From the NCBI GenBank assembly GCA_036454645.1, contig JAZHSQ010000009.1, positions 1 through 59,887 of the forward strand: DNA of 59,887 nt, in the 5' to 3' direction. Made by a program: the position numbers and the translations under genes. Shown one piece after another: positions 1 to 8,912 of the stretch; positions within the stretch are counted from its first letter, which is position 1, and each line of letters begins with the position of its first letter. The notes beneath the pieces were generated by a model. That model was not told where the DNA came from, searched no databases, and saw nothing but the letters and a program-made list of their open reading frames with translations. The DNA comes from Olsenella_K sp036454645 (lineage in GTDB: Bacteria > Actinomycetota > Coriobacteriia > Coriobacteriales > Atopobiaceae).

Positions 1-68
1 CTACGCTCGTCCGACGGGCCCCTTGCGTGCCTTCGAGGCGCCGGCCTCCCGGCGCCCGCGCCCCGGCG
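1..68. other. Left edge, no gene supported
   Basis: 68 bp of GC-rich sequence downstream of the DUF3343 gene with GGCGCC-type inverted blocks (GGCGCCGG / CCGGCGCC). It may be the module's terminator. A minus-strand stop codon at 1-3 belongs to an unsupported frame. Confidence 0.3.
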
Positions 69-323
69 CTAGCCCTCGTGCTCCCAGACGGTCACGTAGC
101 CGCCGCCCTCCTCCCTGGCGACGAGCGCGGGCTCGTCCAGGTGGACGCCTCCCGGGGGGAAGAGCTCCCCGCCGGGCGCCTCGTAGCGGACGCACGTGCC
201 GCAGCTGCTGCTCAGCGCGCGCGGGACGGGCATGAGGCGCGCGTCCCAGCCCGCCGAGGCGCACTGGCGGCAGAAGCGCATGGCGCCGAAGTGCGACACG
301 AAGGTGGCGGTCAGGGCGTCCAT
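69..323 (-). CDS. DUF3343 family putative Se/S carrier-like protein
   Basis: An 84-residue soluble protein. It has the DUF3343 pattern: an N-terminal strand followed by an alternating helix, then a VPRALSSSCG segment with a conserved Cys. The family is known from genomes that mobilise selenium, where it sits beside YedE, YedF and a cysteine-desulfurase-like enzyme; a role as a small selenium or sulfur carrier is proposed but not proven. Here it follows the YedF-like gene by 3 nt, so the two are surely cotranscribed with yedE. The order yedE-yedF-DUF3343 next to a divergent desulfurase supports this reading. No transmembrane segment or signal peptide is visible. Confidence 0.8.
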   Translation of the reverse strand: MDALTATFVSHFGAMRFCRQCASAGWDARLMPVPRALSSSCGTCVRYEAPGGELFPPGGVHLDEPALVAREEGGGYVTVWEHEG

Positions 324-326
324 GGC

Positions 327-542
327 CTACTTCCTGATGGTCAGGCGCCAGCCGTCGTCGGTCTCGGCGACGTCGACGGAGTAGCCCTGGTTGGTCGCGA
401 AGCGGGTGACGTTCTCCTTGGGCGCGAAGTCGGAGACGAGAACCTCGAGCTCCATCGCGCCGTCGCGCAGGGCGTTGCGGGTGAGCACCACGGGCTCGGG
501 GCAGGAGAGCCCGCGGGCGTCTACGGTCTTCATTGCTTGCAT
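327..542 (-). CDS. yedF: YedF/TusA-like sulfurtransferase-like carrier protein
   Basis: A 71-residue member of the TusA/YedF family. The hallmark Cys-Pro-x-Pro motif is present as CPEP within VDARGLSCPEPVVLTR (about residues 7-22); its Cys carries a persulfide, or by proposal selenium, in this family. The beta-alpha-beta fold with a terminal W-R-L-T-I strand is typical. It lies between the YedE-type transporter and the DUF3343 gene on the same strand, so it probably handles the chalcogen imported by YedE. E. coli TusA acts in tRNA thiolation, but this neighbourhood favours the selenium-associated YedF branch. The ribosome binding site AGAGGAGG lies just upstream. Confidence 0.85.
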   Translation of the reverse strand: MQAMKTVDARGLSCPEPVVLTRNALRDGAMELEVLVSDFAPKENVTRFATNQGYSVDVAETDDGWRLTIRK

Positions 543-593
543 CCTCCTCTGTCGAAGCTTTGGCCCCGAAGGGCCCGGACGTGGCGGCAGGCG

Positions 594-1688
594 CTACTTG
601 GCCGCGGCCTTGCCGCCGAAGGTGTTGGCGCAGGCAATCGCGAGCACCACGACGATGCCGATCACGACGGCGACCATGCCGTTGGCGGTCGGGCCGGACG
701 CGCTCGAGGCGAGGCCGAAGTTGTGGCAGAAGGCGGCGCCGACGGCGAGGCCGAGGATGGTCACGGCGCTGTCGGAGTTGCCCTCGCCGGACAGGACGGT
801 CTGGCGCAGCGGGCAGCCGCCGAGCAGCACGCAGGCGAAGCCGAGCAGGAAGGTGCCGAGCGCGTTCCAGAGGCCGTCGGTGTGGGCGATGGGCTGCTCC
901 GCGAAGCCGAGCTTGAAGAAGGCGTGGCCGGTGGCGGCGGTCAGGACGAGGTTGGTGACCAGGGCGGCCACGAAGAGGGCGACGAAGCCGAGCAGGAGCT
1001 TGTTCTCGCGGAAGAGGACGAGGTCGCGGATGCCGCCGACCATGCACATGCGGGTCCTCTGGGCGATCGCGCCGACGACGAGGCCGGCGCAGAGGCTCAC
1101 GACGAGGGCGGCGTGCACGGCGCCGGGCCCCTTGCCGGTCTCGGTGAAGTGGATGAAGTCGGGGGCGATGACGAGCAGGACGAGCAGCGCGATGGCGACG
1201 ACGGGCATGAAGGAGCCCTCGAGCGCGGAGAGCTTGTGGGTGCGGGACAGGCTGTAGCCCCTGTTGAGGAAGAACACGCCCGCGAGGATGCCGAGGACGA
1301 AGCCCACGAGGCCGAAGACGGCGTTGAGGTCGCCGCCGGCGAGGCGCAGCACCATGCGGAACGGGCACCCGAGGAACATGAGGGCGCCGACCATGGCGCA
1401 GAAGCCGAGGACGAAGCGCGTTATGGGGGCGCTGCCGCCGCGGGGCGCGAACTCCTTGAAGGCGAGGGCCATGATCGTGCTGCCGAGGATCAGGCCGATG
1501 ATCTCGGGGCGGATGTACTGGACGGCCGCCGCCGAGTCGAGGCCGAGGGCGCCCACCGTGTCGCGGATGAAGCAGGCGATGCAGAAGCCCATGTTGCCTG
1601 GGTTGCCCAGGAAGACCAGAAGTGACGCGATGACGCCTATGACGGCGCCCCCGCAGATGATCGCCACTTTCTCCTTGCCTTGGTTCAT
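594..1688 (-). CDS. yedE: YedE/YeeE-family putative selenium transporter
   Basis: An integral membrane protein of about 364 residues with two repeats of the Sulf_transp (YeeE/YedE) fold. Family Cys residues are visible in FCIACFIRDT, FLGCPFRMVLR, TRMCMVGGIRDL and LLGGCPLRQT. The length and Cys pattern match the YedE/FdhT subgroup associated with selenium use rather than thiosulfate-type YeeE. The start is placed at the ATG at 1688 because AGGAAGGGAG precedes it at good spacing; an upstream in-frame ATG at 1739 lacks such a site. It heads the yedE-yedF-DUF3343 operon and is divergent from the desulfurase-like gene. The substrate (a reduced selenium or sulfur species) is inferred from context. 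Confidence 0.82.
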   Translation of the reverse strand: MNQGKEKVAIICGGAVIGVIASLLVFLGNPGNMGFCIACFIRDTVGALGLDSAAAVQYIRPEIIGLILGSTIMALAFKEFAPRGGSAPITRFVLGFCAMVGALMFLGCPFRMVLRLAGGDLNAVFGLVGFVLGILAGVFFLNRGYSLSRTHKLSALEGSFMPVVAIALLVLLVIAPDFIHFTETGKGPGAVHAALVVSLCAGLVVGAIAQRTRMCMVGGIRDLVLFRENKLLLGFVALFVAALVTNLVLTAATGHAFFKLGFAEQPIAHTDGLWNALGTFLLGFACVLLGGCPLRQTVLSGEGNSDSAVTILGLAVGAAFCHNFGLASSASGPTANGMVAVVIGIVVVLAIACANTFGGKAAAK

Positions 1689-1944
1689 GGCACTCCCTTC
1701 CTGAGTAGATGTCACGAGCTTGAGGTTCTTATCCTCCAAGCTCCACGGACTCTCCGCATTATGCTCTGGGATTTCAGAATTATTAAATTTCGGGAAAGGT
1801 AATCGCGATTTTTGCCACCGGCTTCGCCTGCGGCCCCGTTCGGGGGATTGGCGACGCGCCCACGGCCCCGGGGCAGGGACAGTTGGTGCAGGGGCGGGCC
1901 CGGGCGGCCTCCCCCAAGGGGCCCTCCGACGAAGGGAGCACGAG
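1689..1944. promoter_or_regulatory. Divergent promoter region of the selenium/sulfur module
   Basis: This 256-bp gap separates yedE (leftward) from the desulfurase-like gene (rightward). The stretch 1757-1815 is far more AT-rich than its surroundings (GAATTATTAAATTTCGGG and similar), which is where divergent promoters should lie. I cannot assign a convincing -35/-10 pair. No tRNA-Sec-like cloverleaf or SECIS-like element was recognised. Confidence 0.4.
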
Positions 1945-3099
1945 ATGTCCCGCTACCTCGACAACTGCAGCACGTCCTTCCCCAAGCCCCCCTGCGTGGC
2001 CGAGGCGGTGTACGAGTACATGACCGAGGTCGGCTCCAACGTCGGCCGCGGGCGCTACGAGGAGGCCTACGGCGTGGAGGAGAAGGTCATGAGGTGCCGC
2101 GAGCGCCTCGCGGACCTCTTCGGCGCGCCGGACGCGAGCGGCGTGGCCTTCACCAAGAACGTGACGGAGGCCCTGAACGTGCTCCTCAAGGGCTACCTGC
2201 GCGAGGGGGACCACGTGATCGTGAGCTCCATGGAGCACAACGCCGTCATGCGCCCCCTCGTGCAGCTCCGGGAGAGGGGCGTCACCTTCTCACGCGCGCG
2301 CTGCACCGAGGAGGGCGACCTCGTGCCCGGCTCGCTCGAGGCCTGCCTCAGGCCGCAGACCCGGGCCGTGGTCATGACGCACGCGAGCAACGTGTGCGGC
2401 ACCGTGCTGCCGATCCGCGAGGTGGGCGCCTTCTGCCGCGAGCACGGCCTCCCCCTCTTCCTGGACAGCGCCCAGAGCGCGGGGGTCCTGCCCATCGACA
2501 TGGCGCGCGACGGCGTGACCGCCGTGTGCTTCACGGGCCACAAGGGGCTCATGGGACCGCAGGGCACGGGCGGCCTCGTCACGGACCCAGAGCTCGCCCG
2601 CTCCCTCGAGCCGCTCGTGGCGGGCGGCACCGGGAGCATGAGCGACAGCGAGCGGATGCCGGACTTCCTCCCCGACCACCTCGAGGCGGGCACCCTGAAC
2701 CTGCCGGGCATCGTCGGGCTGGAGAGCGCCCTCGCCTGGATCGACGAGGTGGGCGTCGACGCCATCCACGCGCGCGAGTCCGCGCTCACCGCGAGCCTGC
2801 TCGACGGGCTCTTGGAGCTCGAGGCGGCAGGCGTCCTGCGCGTCGTGGGGCACCACGGGACCGAGGGGCGCCTCGCCGCCGTCTCCGTGCAGACGCCCGG
2901 CCGCGACGAGGCCGAGGTCGCAGACGAGCTGTCGCGCGAGTACGGCATCATGACCCGCGTCGGCCTGCACTGCGCGCCCTCTGCCCACAAGACGCTCGGC
3001 ACCTTCCCCGAGGGCACGATCCGCCTCTCGCTCGGCTACTTCAACACAGCGGAGGACGTCGACGCCGCCGTCGCGGCCCTCGAGGGGCTCCTGGGGTAG
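1945..3099 (+). CDS. Cysteine desulfurase-family class V aminotransferase
   Basis: A 384-residue PLP enzyme. It opens with YLDNCSTSFPKPP, has the PLP-lysine segment CFTGHKGLMGPQG, and ends with the small-domain motif VGLHCAPSAHKTLGTFPEG, whose Cys is the likely persulfide- or selenide-forming residue. These features match the EF2568-type branch of the class V aminotransferases, which co-occurs with selenium-dependent molybdenum hydroxylases and YedE/YedF/DUF3343. It probably takes sulfur or selenium from (seleno)cysteine for the neighbouring carriers. The ATG at 1945 follows GAAGGGAG; the longer open frame upstream has no such signal. It is divergent from yedE across an AT-rich spacer. Substrate preference is not visible from sequence. 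Confidence 0.85.
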   Translation: MSRYLDNCSTSFPKPPCVAEAVYEYMTEVGSNVGRGRYEEAYGVEEKVMRCRERLADLFGAPDASGVAFTKNVTEALNVLLKGYLREGDHVIVSSMEHNAVMRPLVQLRERGVTFSRARCTEEGDLVPGSLEACLRPQTRAVVMTHASNVCGTVLPIREVGAFCREHGLPLFLDSAQSAGVLPIDMARDGVTAVCFTGHKGLMGPQGTGGLVTDPELARSLEPLVAGGTGSMSDSERMPDFLPDHLEAGTLNLPGIVGLESALAWIDEVGVDAIHARESALTASLLDGLLELEAAGVLRVVGHHGTEGRLAAVSVQTPGRDEAEVADELSREYGIMTRVGLHCAPSAHKTLGTFPEGTIRLSLGYFNTAEDVDAAVAALEGLLG

Positions 3100-3126
3100 C
3101 GCTCGTGCAGGACGGCTCGTCGCATA

Positions 3127-3162
3127 AGGGGCGGGGCCCGGCGCTCGCCGGACCCCGCCCCT
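3127..3162 (-). terminator. Hairpin terminator between convergent genes (livF side)
   Basis: A 17-bp stem built on AGGGGCGGGG and CCCCGCCCCT with a 2-nt loop lies between the convergent desulfurase and livF genes. One internal pair is C-A on the plus strand but G-U on the minus strand, so the minus-strand (liv operon) RNA folds better. No strong U-tract follows. It may serve both directions. Confidence 0.65.
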
Positions 3163-3198
3163 CCGTCACGAGGAGGCTCTCTCTGGCCAGACCCCCGG

Positions 3199-3905
3199 CT
3201 ACCCGCCGAGGTAGGCCTTGCGGACGTCGTCGTCGTGCAGGAGGTCCTGGCCGGTGCCGGTCTTCACGATCCGGCCCGTCTCGAGGACGTAGCCGCGGTT
3301 GGCGATGGAGAGCGCCATCGACGCGTTCTGCTCGACCAGGAGAATCGTGGTGCCGTTCTTGTTGAGCTGCTTGATGATGTCGAAGATCTCCTCGACCAGG
3401 ATGGGCGCGAGGCCCATGGAGGGCTCGTCGAGCATGAGCAGCTTGGGGCGGCTCATCAGGGCGCGGCCCATCGCGAGCATCTGCTGCTCGCCGCCGGAGA
3501 GGGTGCCGGCGACCTGGCCGGCGCGCTCCTTCAGGCGCGGGAAGTGCTCGTAGACGACCTTGAGCTCCTCCGCGTTCTCCTGCGCGGTGTGCAGGTAGCC
3601 GCCCATGTCGAGGTTCTCGTCGACCGTCATCTGGGAGAAGACGCGCCTGCCCTCGGGGCACAGGGCGATGCCCCTGCCCACGATCTGGTGGGCCTTGATG
3701 CCGACGACGGACTGGCCGTCGAACTCGATCTGTCCTGCCTCCGGCTTGATGAGGCCCGCGATCGTGTTCATCGTCGAGGACTTGCCGGCGCCGTTGGCGC
3801 CGATCATCGTCACGATCTCGCCCTCGTTGACCTCGAAGGAGATGCCCTTGACCGCCTTGATCGCCCCGTAGGAGACGTGCAGGTCGCTGACGCTGAGAAG
3901 AGCCA

Positions 3906-3906
<1 letters not shown>
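3199..3906 (-). CDS. livF: Branched-chain amino-acid ABC transporter, ATPase LivF
   Basis: A 235-residue ABC ATPase, the second nucleotide-binding subunit of the LIV importer. Walker A is GANGAGKSS, the signature is TLSGGEQQM, and Walker B is LLMLDEPSMG, followed by a switch His in LLVEQN-type context; these are the LivF/HAAT hallmarks. The livG stop codon overlaps its start (TGATG); AGGGGGTG sits just upstream, so translation is coupled. I chose the ATG at 3906 over the overlapping GTG at 3909 for better spacing. It is the last gene of livKHMGF, followed by a shared terminator. Confidence 0.95.
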
Positions 3907-4785
<879 letters not shown>

Positions 4786-4793
<8 letters not shown>

Positions 4794-5928
4794 TCTCCTG
4801 CACCTCCTTGGCAGCCCTCTTCTTCCAGGGGTAGTCGTGGTTCATGACGCGCTCGATGACGCGGGAGAGCGAGAAGTCGTAGGTGCCGAGCAGGCCCTGC
4901 GGACGGAAGATCATCACGAGGATAAGGACGATGGCGTAGACGACCATGCGGTAGTCGGAGAAGGCGCGCAGCGCCTCGGGCAGGATCGTGAGGACCGTCG
5001 CGGAGAGGACGGAGCCGAGCATCGAGCCCATGCCGCCGAGGACGACCATGACCAGGATCTCGATCGACTTCATGAAGCCGAACTTGGACGGCGCCATGAC
5101 GCCGATGCAGCCGGCGTACAGGCCGCCGGCGACGCCGGCCCAGAAGGCGGAGACCACGAAGGCCATCGTCTTGTAGTAGGTGGTGTTGACGCCGGATGCC
5201 TCGGCCGCGATCTCGTTGTCGCGGATGGCGAGGATGGCGCGGCCGTGGCGCGACTTCATCATCGTGTGGATGAGGAAGAGGGCGATGGCGACCACGACGA
5301 AGGTGTTGAGGAAGTTGGTGTAGCCGGGGATGCCCGTGAGGCCCTTGGCGCCGCCGGTGAGCTCGAAGCCGAGCACGCCGTCGATGTTGAGCATCACGAC
5401 GCGGATGATCTCGGCGAAGCCGAGGGTGATGATGGCGAGGTAGTCGCCCTTGAGGCGCAGGGCCGGGATGCCGATGATGAGGCCGGCGAGGGCCGAGCAG
5501 GCGCCGCCGAACAGCAGCCCCAGCGCCACCAGCAGCACGACCTCGGGGCCGCCCACGGAGATGGTGCGCGAGGTGAGGCCGAAGACCGGGGCCATCTTCA
5601 TGATGAAGATGGCGCAGGAGTAGCCGCCGACGCTCATGAAGCCGGCGTGGCCGAGGGGGAGCTGGCCGAGGTAGCCGGTGGCGATGTTGAGCGAGACGGC
5701 CATGATGATGTAGACGCCGACCTGCTCGATGACCGTGGACTGGTAGCGGCTGATCACGCCGCCGTCGATCATGAGCTCGCCGAGCACGAGGAAGAGCAGG
5801 ACCAGCACGCCGTTGATTGCGTAGCGCACCGGCATGGAGAGCGTCTTGCGCTCGTGCTCGCCCTTGTCGCGCCTGCCGGCGGCCGTGGTGATGTAGGGCT
5901 TCTTCTCTGCGTTCATGTCTTCTTCCAT
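4786..5928 (-). CDS. livM: Branched-chain amino-acid ABC transporter, permease LivM
   Basis: A 380-residue permease with many hydrophobic helices and the family segment GDYLAIITLGFAEIIR. A hydrophilic, charged N-terminus (about 30 residues) precedes the first helix, which is usual for LivM. The start ATG at 5928 has AGGAGG 6 nt upstream, overlapping the livH stop codon, so the two are tightly coupled. An internal ATG 12 nt downstream is a weaker alternative. It forms the membrane channel with LivH. Confidence 0.94.
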
Positions 5929-5938
5929 GGTCAGCCTC

Positions 5939-6814
5939 CTAGACCTTCTCGTTCATCGTGCGGCCGAGGATGCCGGTGGGCCTGAAGATGAGGACGACGA
6001 TGAGCAGGAGATAGACGGCGGCGTCCTTCCACACGGGGAAGCCCAGGGCGGAGACGAGGACCTCGGCCATGCCGACGAGCAGGCCGCCGATGACGGCGCC
6101 GGGGATCGAGCCGATGCCGCCCAGGACCGCCGCGACGAAGGCCTTGGTGCCGAGCATGATGCCCATCGTCGGCGTCGCCTGCGTGTAGGCCATGGAGTAG
6201 AGGACCGCGCCGATGCCGGCGAGCGCGGAGCCCACGGCGAAGGTGAACGAGATGGTGTTGTTGACGTTGATGCCCATGAGGCGGGCGGCGCCCATGTCCT
6301 CGGAGACCGCGCGCATGGCCTTGCCGAGCTTGGTCTTCTGGACGAGCAGGTTGAGGACGATCGTCGAGATGGCCGTCACCACGATCGTGAGGATCGCGGT
6401 GAAGTAGAGCGTGACGCCGCCGACCTGGATGGTCGTGATGTCCGTGAACGCCGGGACGACCTTGGCGTCGGCGCCGAAGACGAGCTGCGCGCCGTTCTCG
6501 AGGAAGTACGAGACGCCGATGGCGGTAATCAGGATCGAGAGCCTGGGGGCGTTGCGCAGGGGCGCGTAGGCCACCTTGTCGATCAGGACGCCGAGCAGGG
6601 TGCAGCCCACCACCGCGAGGATGGCGGCCACGATGGGGTGGAGCCCCAGCTGGGCCAGGGCGATCCAGGAGATGTAGGCGCCGACCATGATGATGTCGCC
6701 GTGGGCGAAGTTCAGCAGCAGGATGATGCCGTACACCATCGTGTAGCCCAGGGCGATGAGCGCGTAGACGCTACCGAGCTGCAAGCCGTTCAGCAATTGC
6801 GCCAACACAGTCAC
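5939..6814 (-). CDS. livH: Branched-chain amino-acid ABC transporter, permease LivH
   Basis: A permease of about 291 residues. After the start it reads TVLAQLLNGLQLGSVYALIA, which aligns with the usual LivH N-terminus, and it contains the family signature LLNFAHGDIIMVGAY. Upstream in-frame codons extend the frame to 6901, but the GTG at 6814 has GGAGGG with a 10-nt spacer and gives the expected family length, so it is preferred; a GTG at 6823 lies too close to that site. The gap to livK holds a strong hairpin that probably lowers expression of the membrane and ATPase genes relative to the binding protein. Confidence 0.92.
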   Translation of the reverse strand: MTVLAQLLNGLQLGSVYALIALGYTMVYGIILLLNFAHGDIIMVGAYISWIALAQLGLHPIVAAILAVVGCTLLGVLIDKVAYAPLRNAPRLSILITAIGVSYFLENGAQLVFGADAKVVPAFTDITTIQVGGVTLYFTAILTIVVTAISTIVLNLLVQKTKLGKAMRAVSEDMGAARLMGINVNNTISFTFAVGSALAGIGAVLYSMAYTQATPTMGIMLGTKAFVAAVLGGIGSIPGAVIGGLLVGMAEVLVSALGFPVWKDAAVYLLLIVVLIFRPTGILGRTMNEKV

Positions 6815-6915
6815 TGTGAACACTCCCTCCGATGTGGTACAGGGACTTTCCTTTACGAGAGACGTGCCAGGGTTCGCGCACACTCCGAAGGCACCTGGCA
6901 CGTGGGACTAAGAGA

Positions 6916-6942
6916 GGGGCGTCCGGACCTCCCGGACGCCCC
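6916..6942 (-). terminator. Intercistronic hairpin between livK and livH
   Basis: A perfect 11-bp stem (GGGGCGTCCGG / CCGGACGCCCC) with a 5-nt loop, followed on the minus strand by TCTCTTAG. It stands between the substrate-binding-protein gene and the permease genes. Such elements usually act as partial terminators or mRNA stabilisers, giving more binding protein than transporter. Confidence 0.7.
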
Positions 6943-6985
6943 CGTACCTTCTTCGTGGAGAGTGGCCAGGGACTGTGGCCTGGCG

Positions 6986-8176
6986 CTAGGCCTCGATCGA
7001 GCCGAAGACGACCTCCTTGCCGTCGGCGTCGAAGGAGATGATCAGCGAGGACTTTTGGGGGTCGCCGGTGCCGTTGAAGGAGATGTCGCCGGTGACGCCG
7101 GAGACCTTGTTGCCTGCGATGCCCGCGACGGCCTTGTCGACGAAGTCCTTGTCTTCGGGCTTGGCGACGCCGTCGAGGGCGACCTTGATGCCCTCGGCCA
7201 GCACCATCGCCGCGTCGAAGCCGAGCGCGCAGAAGTTGGTCGGGGTCTCGTTGTACTTGGCCTCGTAGTCGGAGACGAACTTCTTGACCTTCTCGTCGTC
7301 GTTGTTGGCGATGAAGGAGCAGCAGTAGTAGCAGTTCTGCAGCTCGTCGGCGGTGGCGTAGCCGCCCGAGGCGATGTTGGACCAGCCGTCGACGCCGAAG
7401 ACGGGGCCCGTGTAGCCCAGCTGGCGCGCCTGGGAGATGATCTTGCCGTCGTCGGAGTAGTAGTTGGGCGAGAAGATCGCGTCGACCCCGGCGGTGATGA
7501 TCGTGGTCAGCTGCGTCTTGAAGTCGACGTCTCCGGCGGAGTAGCCGAGCTGCAGGTTTTCGGGGGTGGAGACGCCCTTGGCGGCGCACTCCTCGACGAA
7601 GGCCTTCTGGACGCCCGTGGAGTAGTCGTCGCCGGAGTTGTAGATGGAGCCGACGGTCTTCCAGCCCTGCTTGGCGGCGAAGTCCGCGATCAGCTTGCCC
7701 TGGAACGGGTCGGTGACGCAGGCGCGGAAGGTGTTGTCGCCGAAGGTGACGACGTCGGCCGCCGTGGCGGACGGGGTCACGCAGGGGGTGCCGTCGTTGG
7801 CCGAGGCCTGGGCTACCGCGATCGTCGGCGTGGACGTGACGTCGCCGACGATGCCGACCACGCCCTCCTCGACCATCTTGTTGTAGGCGTTGACGGCCTC
7901 GGTTGCGTCGCCCTTCTCGTCCTGCTCGTTGAGCTCGACGGTGTAGTCGCCGATGGTCGGGTTCTGCTCGAAGTACAGGTCGGCGCCGTAGCGGCAGGCG
8001 AGGCCGTACTGGGCGACGTCGCCGGAGTAGGGTCCGAGGACGCCGATCTTGATGGTCTTGTCGCCGCTCGAGGAAGAGGACCCGCCACAGCCGGCAAGAA
8101 TGGAGGCACCACCCATTCCTGCAGCAGCGAGACCTGTGAACTTGACGAAACTGCGCCTTGATACGTTGCGAGCCAT
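6986..8176 (-). CDS. livK: Branched-chain amino-acid-binding lipoprotein LivK-like
   Basis: A 396-residue periplasmic-binding-protein type 1 lipoprotein. The N-terminus has a twin-arginine-like SRRSFVKF, a hydrophobic core and a lipobox LAGC (about residues 20-28), then a Ser-rich linker and KIGVLGPYSG, the typical start of the ligand-binding fold. It should sit on the outer face of the membrane and pass branched-chain amino acids (or related ligands) to LivHMGF. The ATG at 8176 follows AAGGGGGAAG; a GTG two codons upstream is possible. An unusual CYYCCS Cys cluster lies near the C-terminal third. Confidence 0.92.
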   Translation of the reverse strand: MARNVSRRSFVKFTGLAAAGMGGASILAGCGGSSSSSGDKTIKIGVLGPYSGDVAQYGLACRYGADLYFEQNPTIGDYTVELNEQDEKGDATEAVNAYNKMVEEGVVGIVGDVTSTPTIAVAQASANDGTPCVTPSATAADVVTFGDNTFRACVTDPFQGKLIADFAAKQGWKTVGSIYNSGDDYSTGVQKAFVEECAAKGVSTPENLQLGYSAGDVDFKTQLTTIITAGVDAIFSPNYYSDDGKIISQARQLGYTGPVFGVDGWSNIASGGYATADELQNCYYCCSFIANNDDEKVKKFVSDYEAKYNETPTNFCALGFDAAMVLAEGIKVALDGVAKPEDKDFVDKAVAGIAGNKVSGVTGDISFNGTGDPQKSSLIISFDADGKEVVFGSIEA

Positions 8177-8324
8177 ATGCACTTCCCCCTTCGTTGAAGT
8201 CCGAATTCGTATGCACTCCTGTGCAATGCGAGGCCTACTTTAAGCTCTCGCCTACGGCGGGCCGGCAAGCATCACGTCATGTTATCTGGGACGTAACAAA
8301 GAGCCTGAATAAGGCCTGACTCAC

Positions 8325-8347
8325 AAAAAGGGCGCTTCTCAGCGCCC
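8325..8347 (-). terminator. Rho-independent terminator after the VanZ-like gene
   Basis: The stem GGGCGCT / AGCGCCC with a 4-nt GAGA loop is followed by five U residues on the minus strand. It ends the transcript of the VanZ-like gene, upstream of the liv operon promoter region (8183-8324). Confidence 0.88.
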
Positions 8348-8405
8348 CCTCGCCGGAAAACTCTGCATATTGAGGTCTCTGTAACACATGAGAAATGTAA
8401 TTGAA

Positions 8406-8909
8406 CTATGGGGTGCGCCGTGCGCGGCGCGCCCGGAGCCCCTCCAGGAGAATGCATACCCCGAGGCCCGTGAGCGCGCCGGCGAAGTCGATGGCGACGT
8501 CGCGCGGCGACGAGCTGCGCCCGGGCACGAAGAGCTGGATCGCCTCGTCGGCAGACGGGATGGCGAGCGCGAGCGCGAGCCAGGCCGCACGCCGCCCCGG
8601 GCCGAGCGCCTTGCGCAGCAGCAGCCCCATCACCGCGTACTCGAGGAAGTGCGCCGCCTTGCGCACGACGAAGGTCACGACCGCGTGGTCGCCCACGCCC
8701 AGCCAGGCGAAGAGGCCCCGGAGGAGGAGGGCCACGCGGTCGCTCTCGGCGGTCGAGGCGGGGCCGGGCACGAGCGAGTGGCCCCACATGAAGCAGACCC
8801 ATGCGACGAGGAGGACGACCCAGGCGACGCGGGCGTGCGACCTAGGGCCGGACGTCCGCCCTCCCCCGTCGACGCCGCCCCTCTGCGGGCGCGACGGCTG
8901 TGCGGCCAA
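8406..8909 (-). CDS. VanZ-like family membrane protein
   Basis: A 167-residue protein with hydrophobic helices and the VanZ-family sequence pattern: RKAAHFLEYAVMGLLL, then a PSADEAIQLFVPGRSSSPRDV segment (here split over its parts) and a final small-residue helix. VanZ itself gives low-level teicoplanin resistance; chromosomal relatives have no established role. The only in-frame start compatible with this N-terminus is a TTG at 8909, 3 nt after the stop of the upstream gene, so translation may be coupled. Start choice is uncertain. A terminator follows. Confidence 0.75.
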   Translation of the reverse strand: MAAQPSRPQRGGVDGGGRTSGPRSHARVAWVVLLVAWVCFMWGHSLVPGPASTAESDRVALLLRGLFAWLGVGDHAVVTFVVRKAAHFLEYAVMGLLLRKALGPGRRAAWLALALAIPSADEAIQLFVPGRSSSPRDVAIDFAGALTGLGVCILLEGLRARRARRTP

Positions 8910-8912
8910 GGC

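Noticed and set aside
27..1625. A 532-codon plus-strand frame opposite yedE and its neighbours
   Set aside because: Antisense shadow; low-complexity translation with no family resemblance, while the minus strand encodes recognised proteins.
1740..1944. Search for tRNA-Sec or SECIS next to the selenium module
   Set aside because: No cloverleaf with a UCA anticodon and no SECIS-like stem was found; no in-frame TGA interrupts the module's genes.
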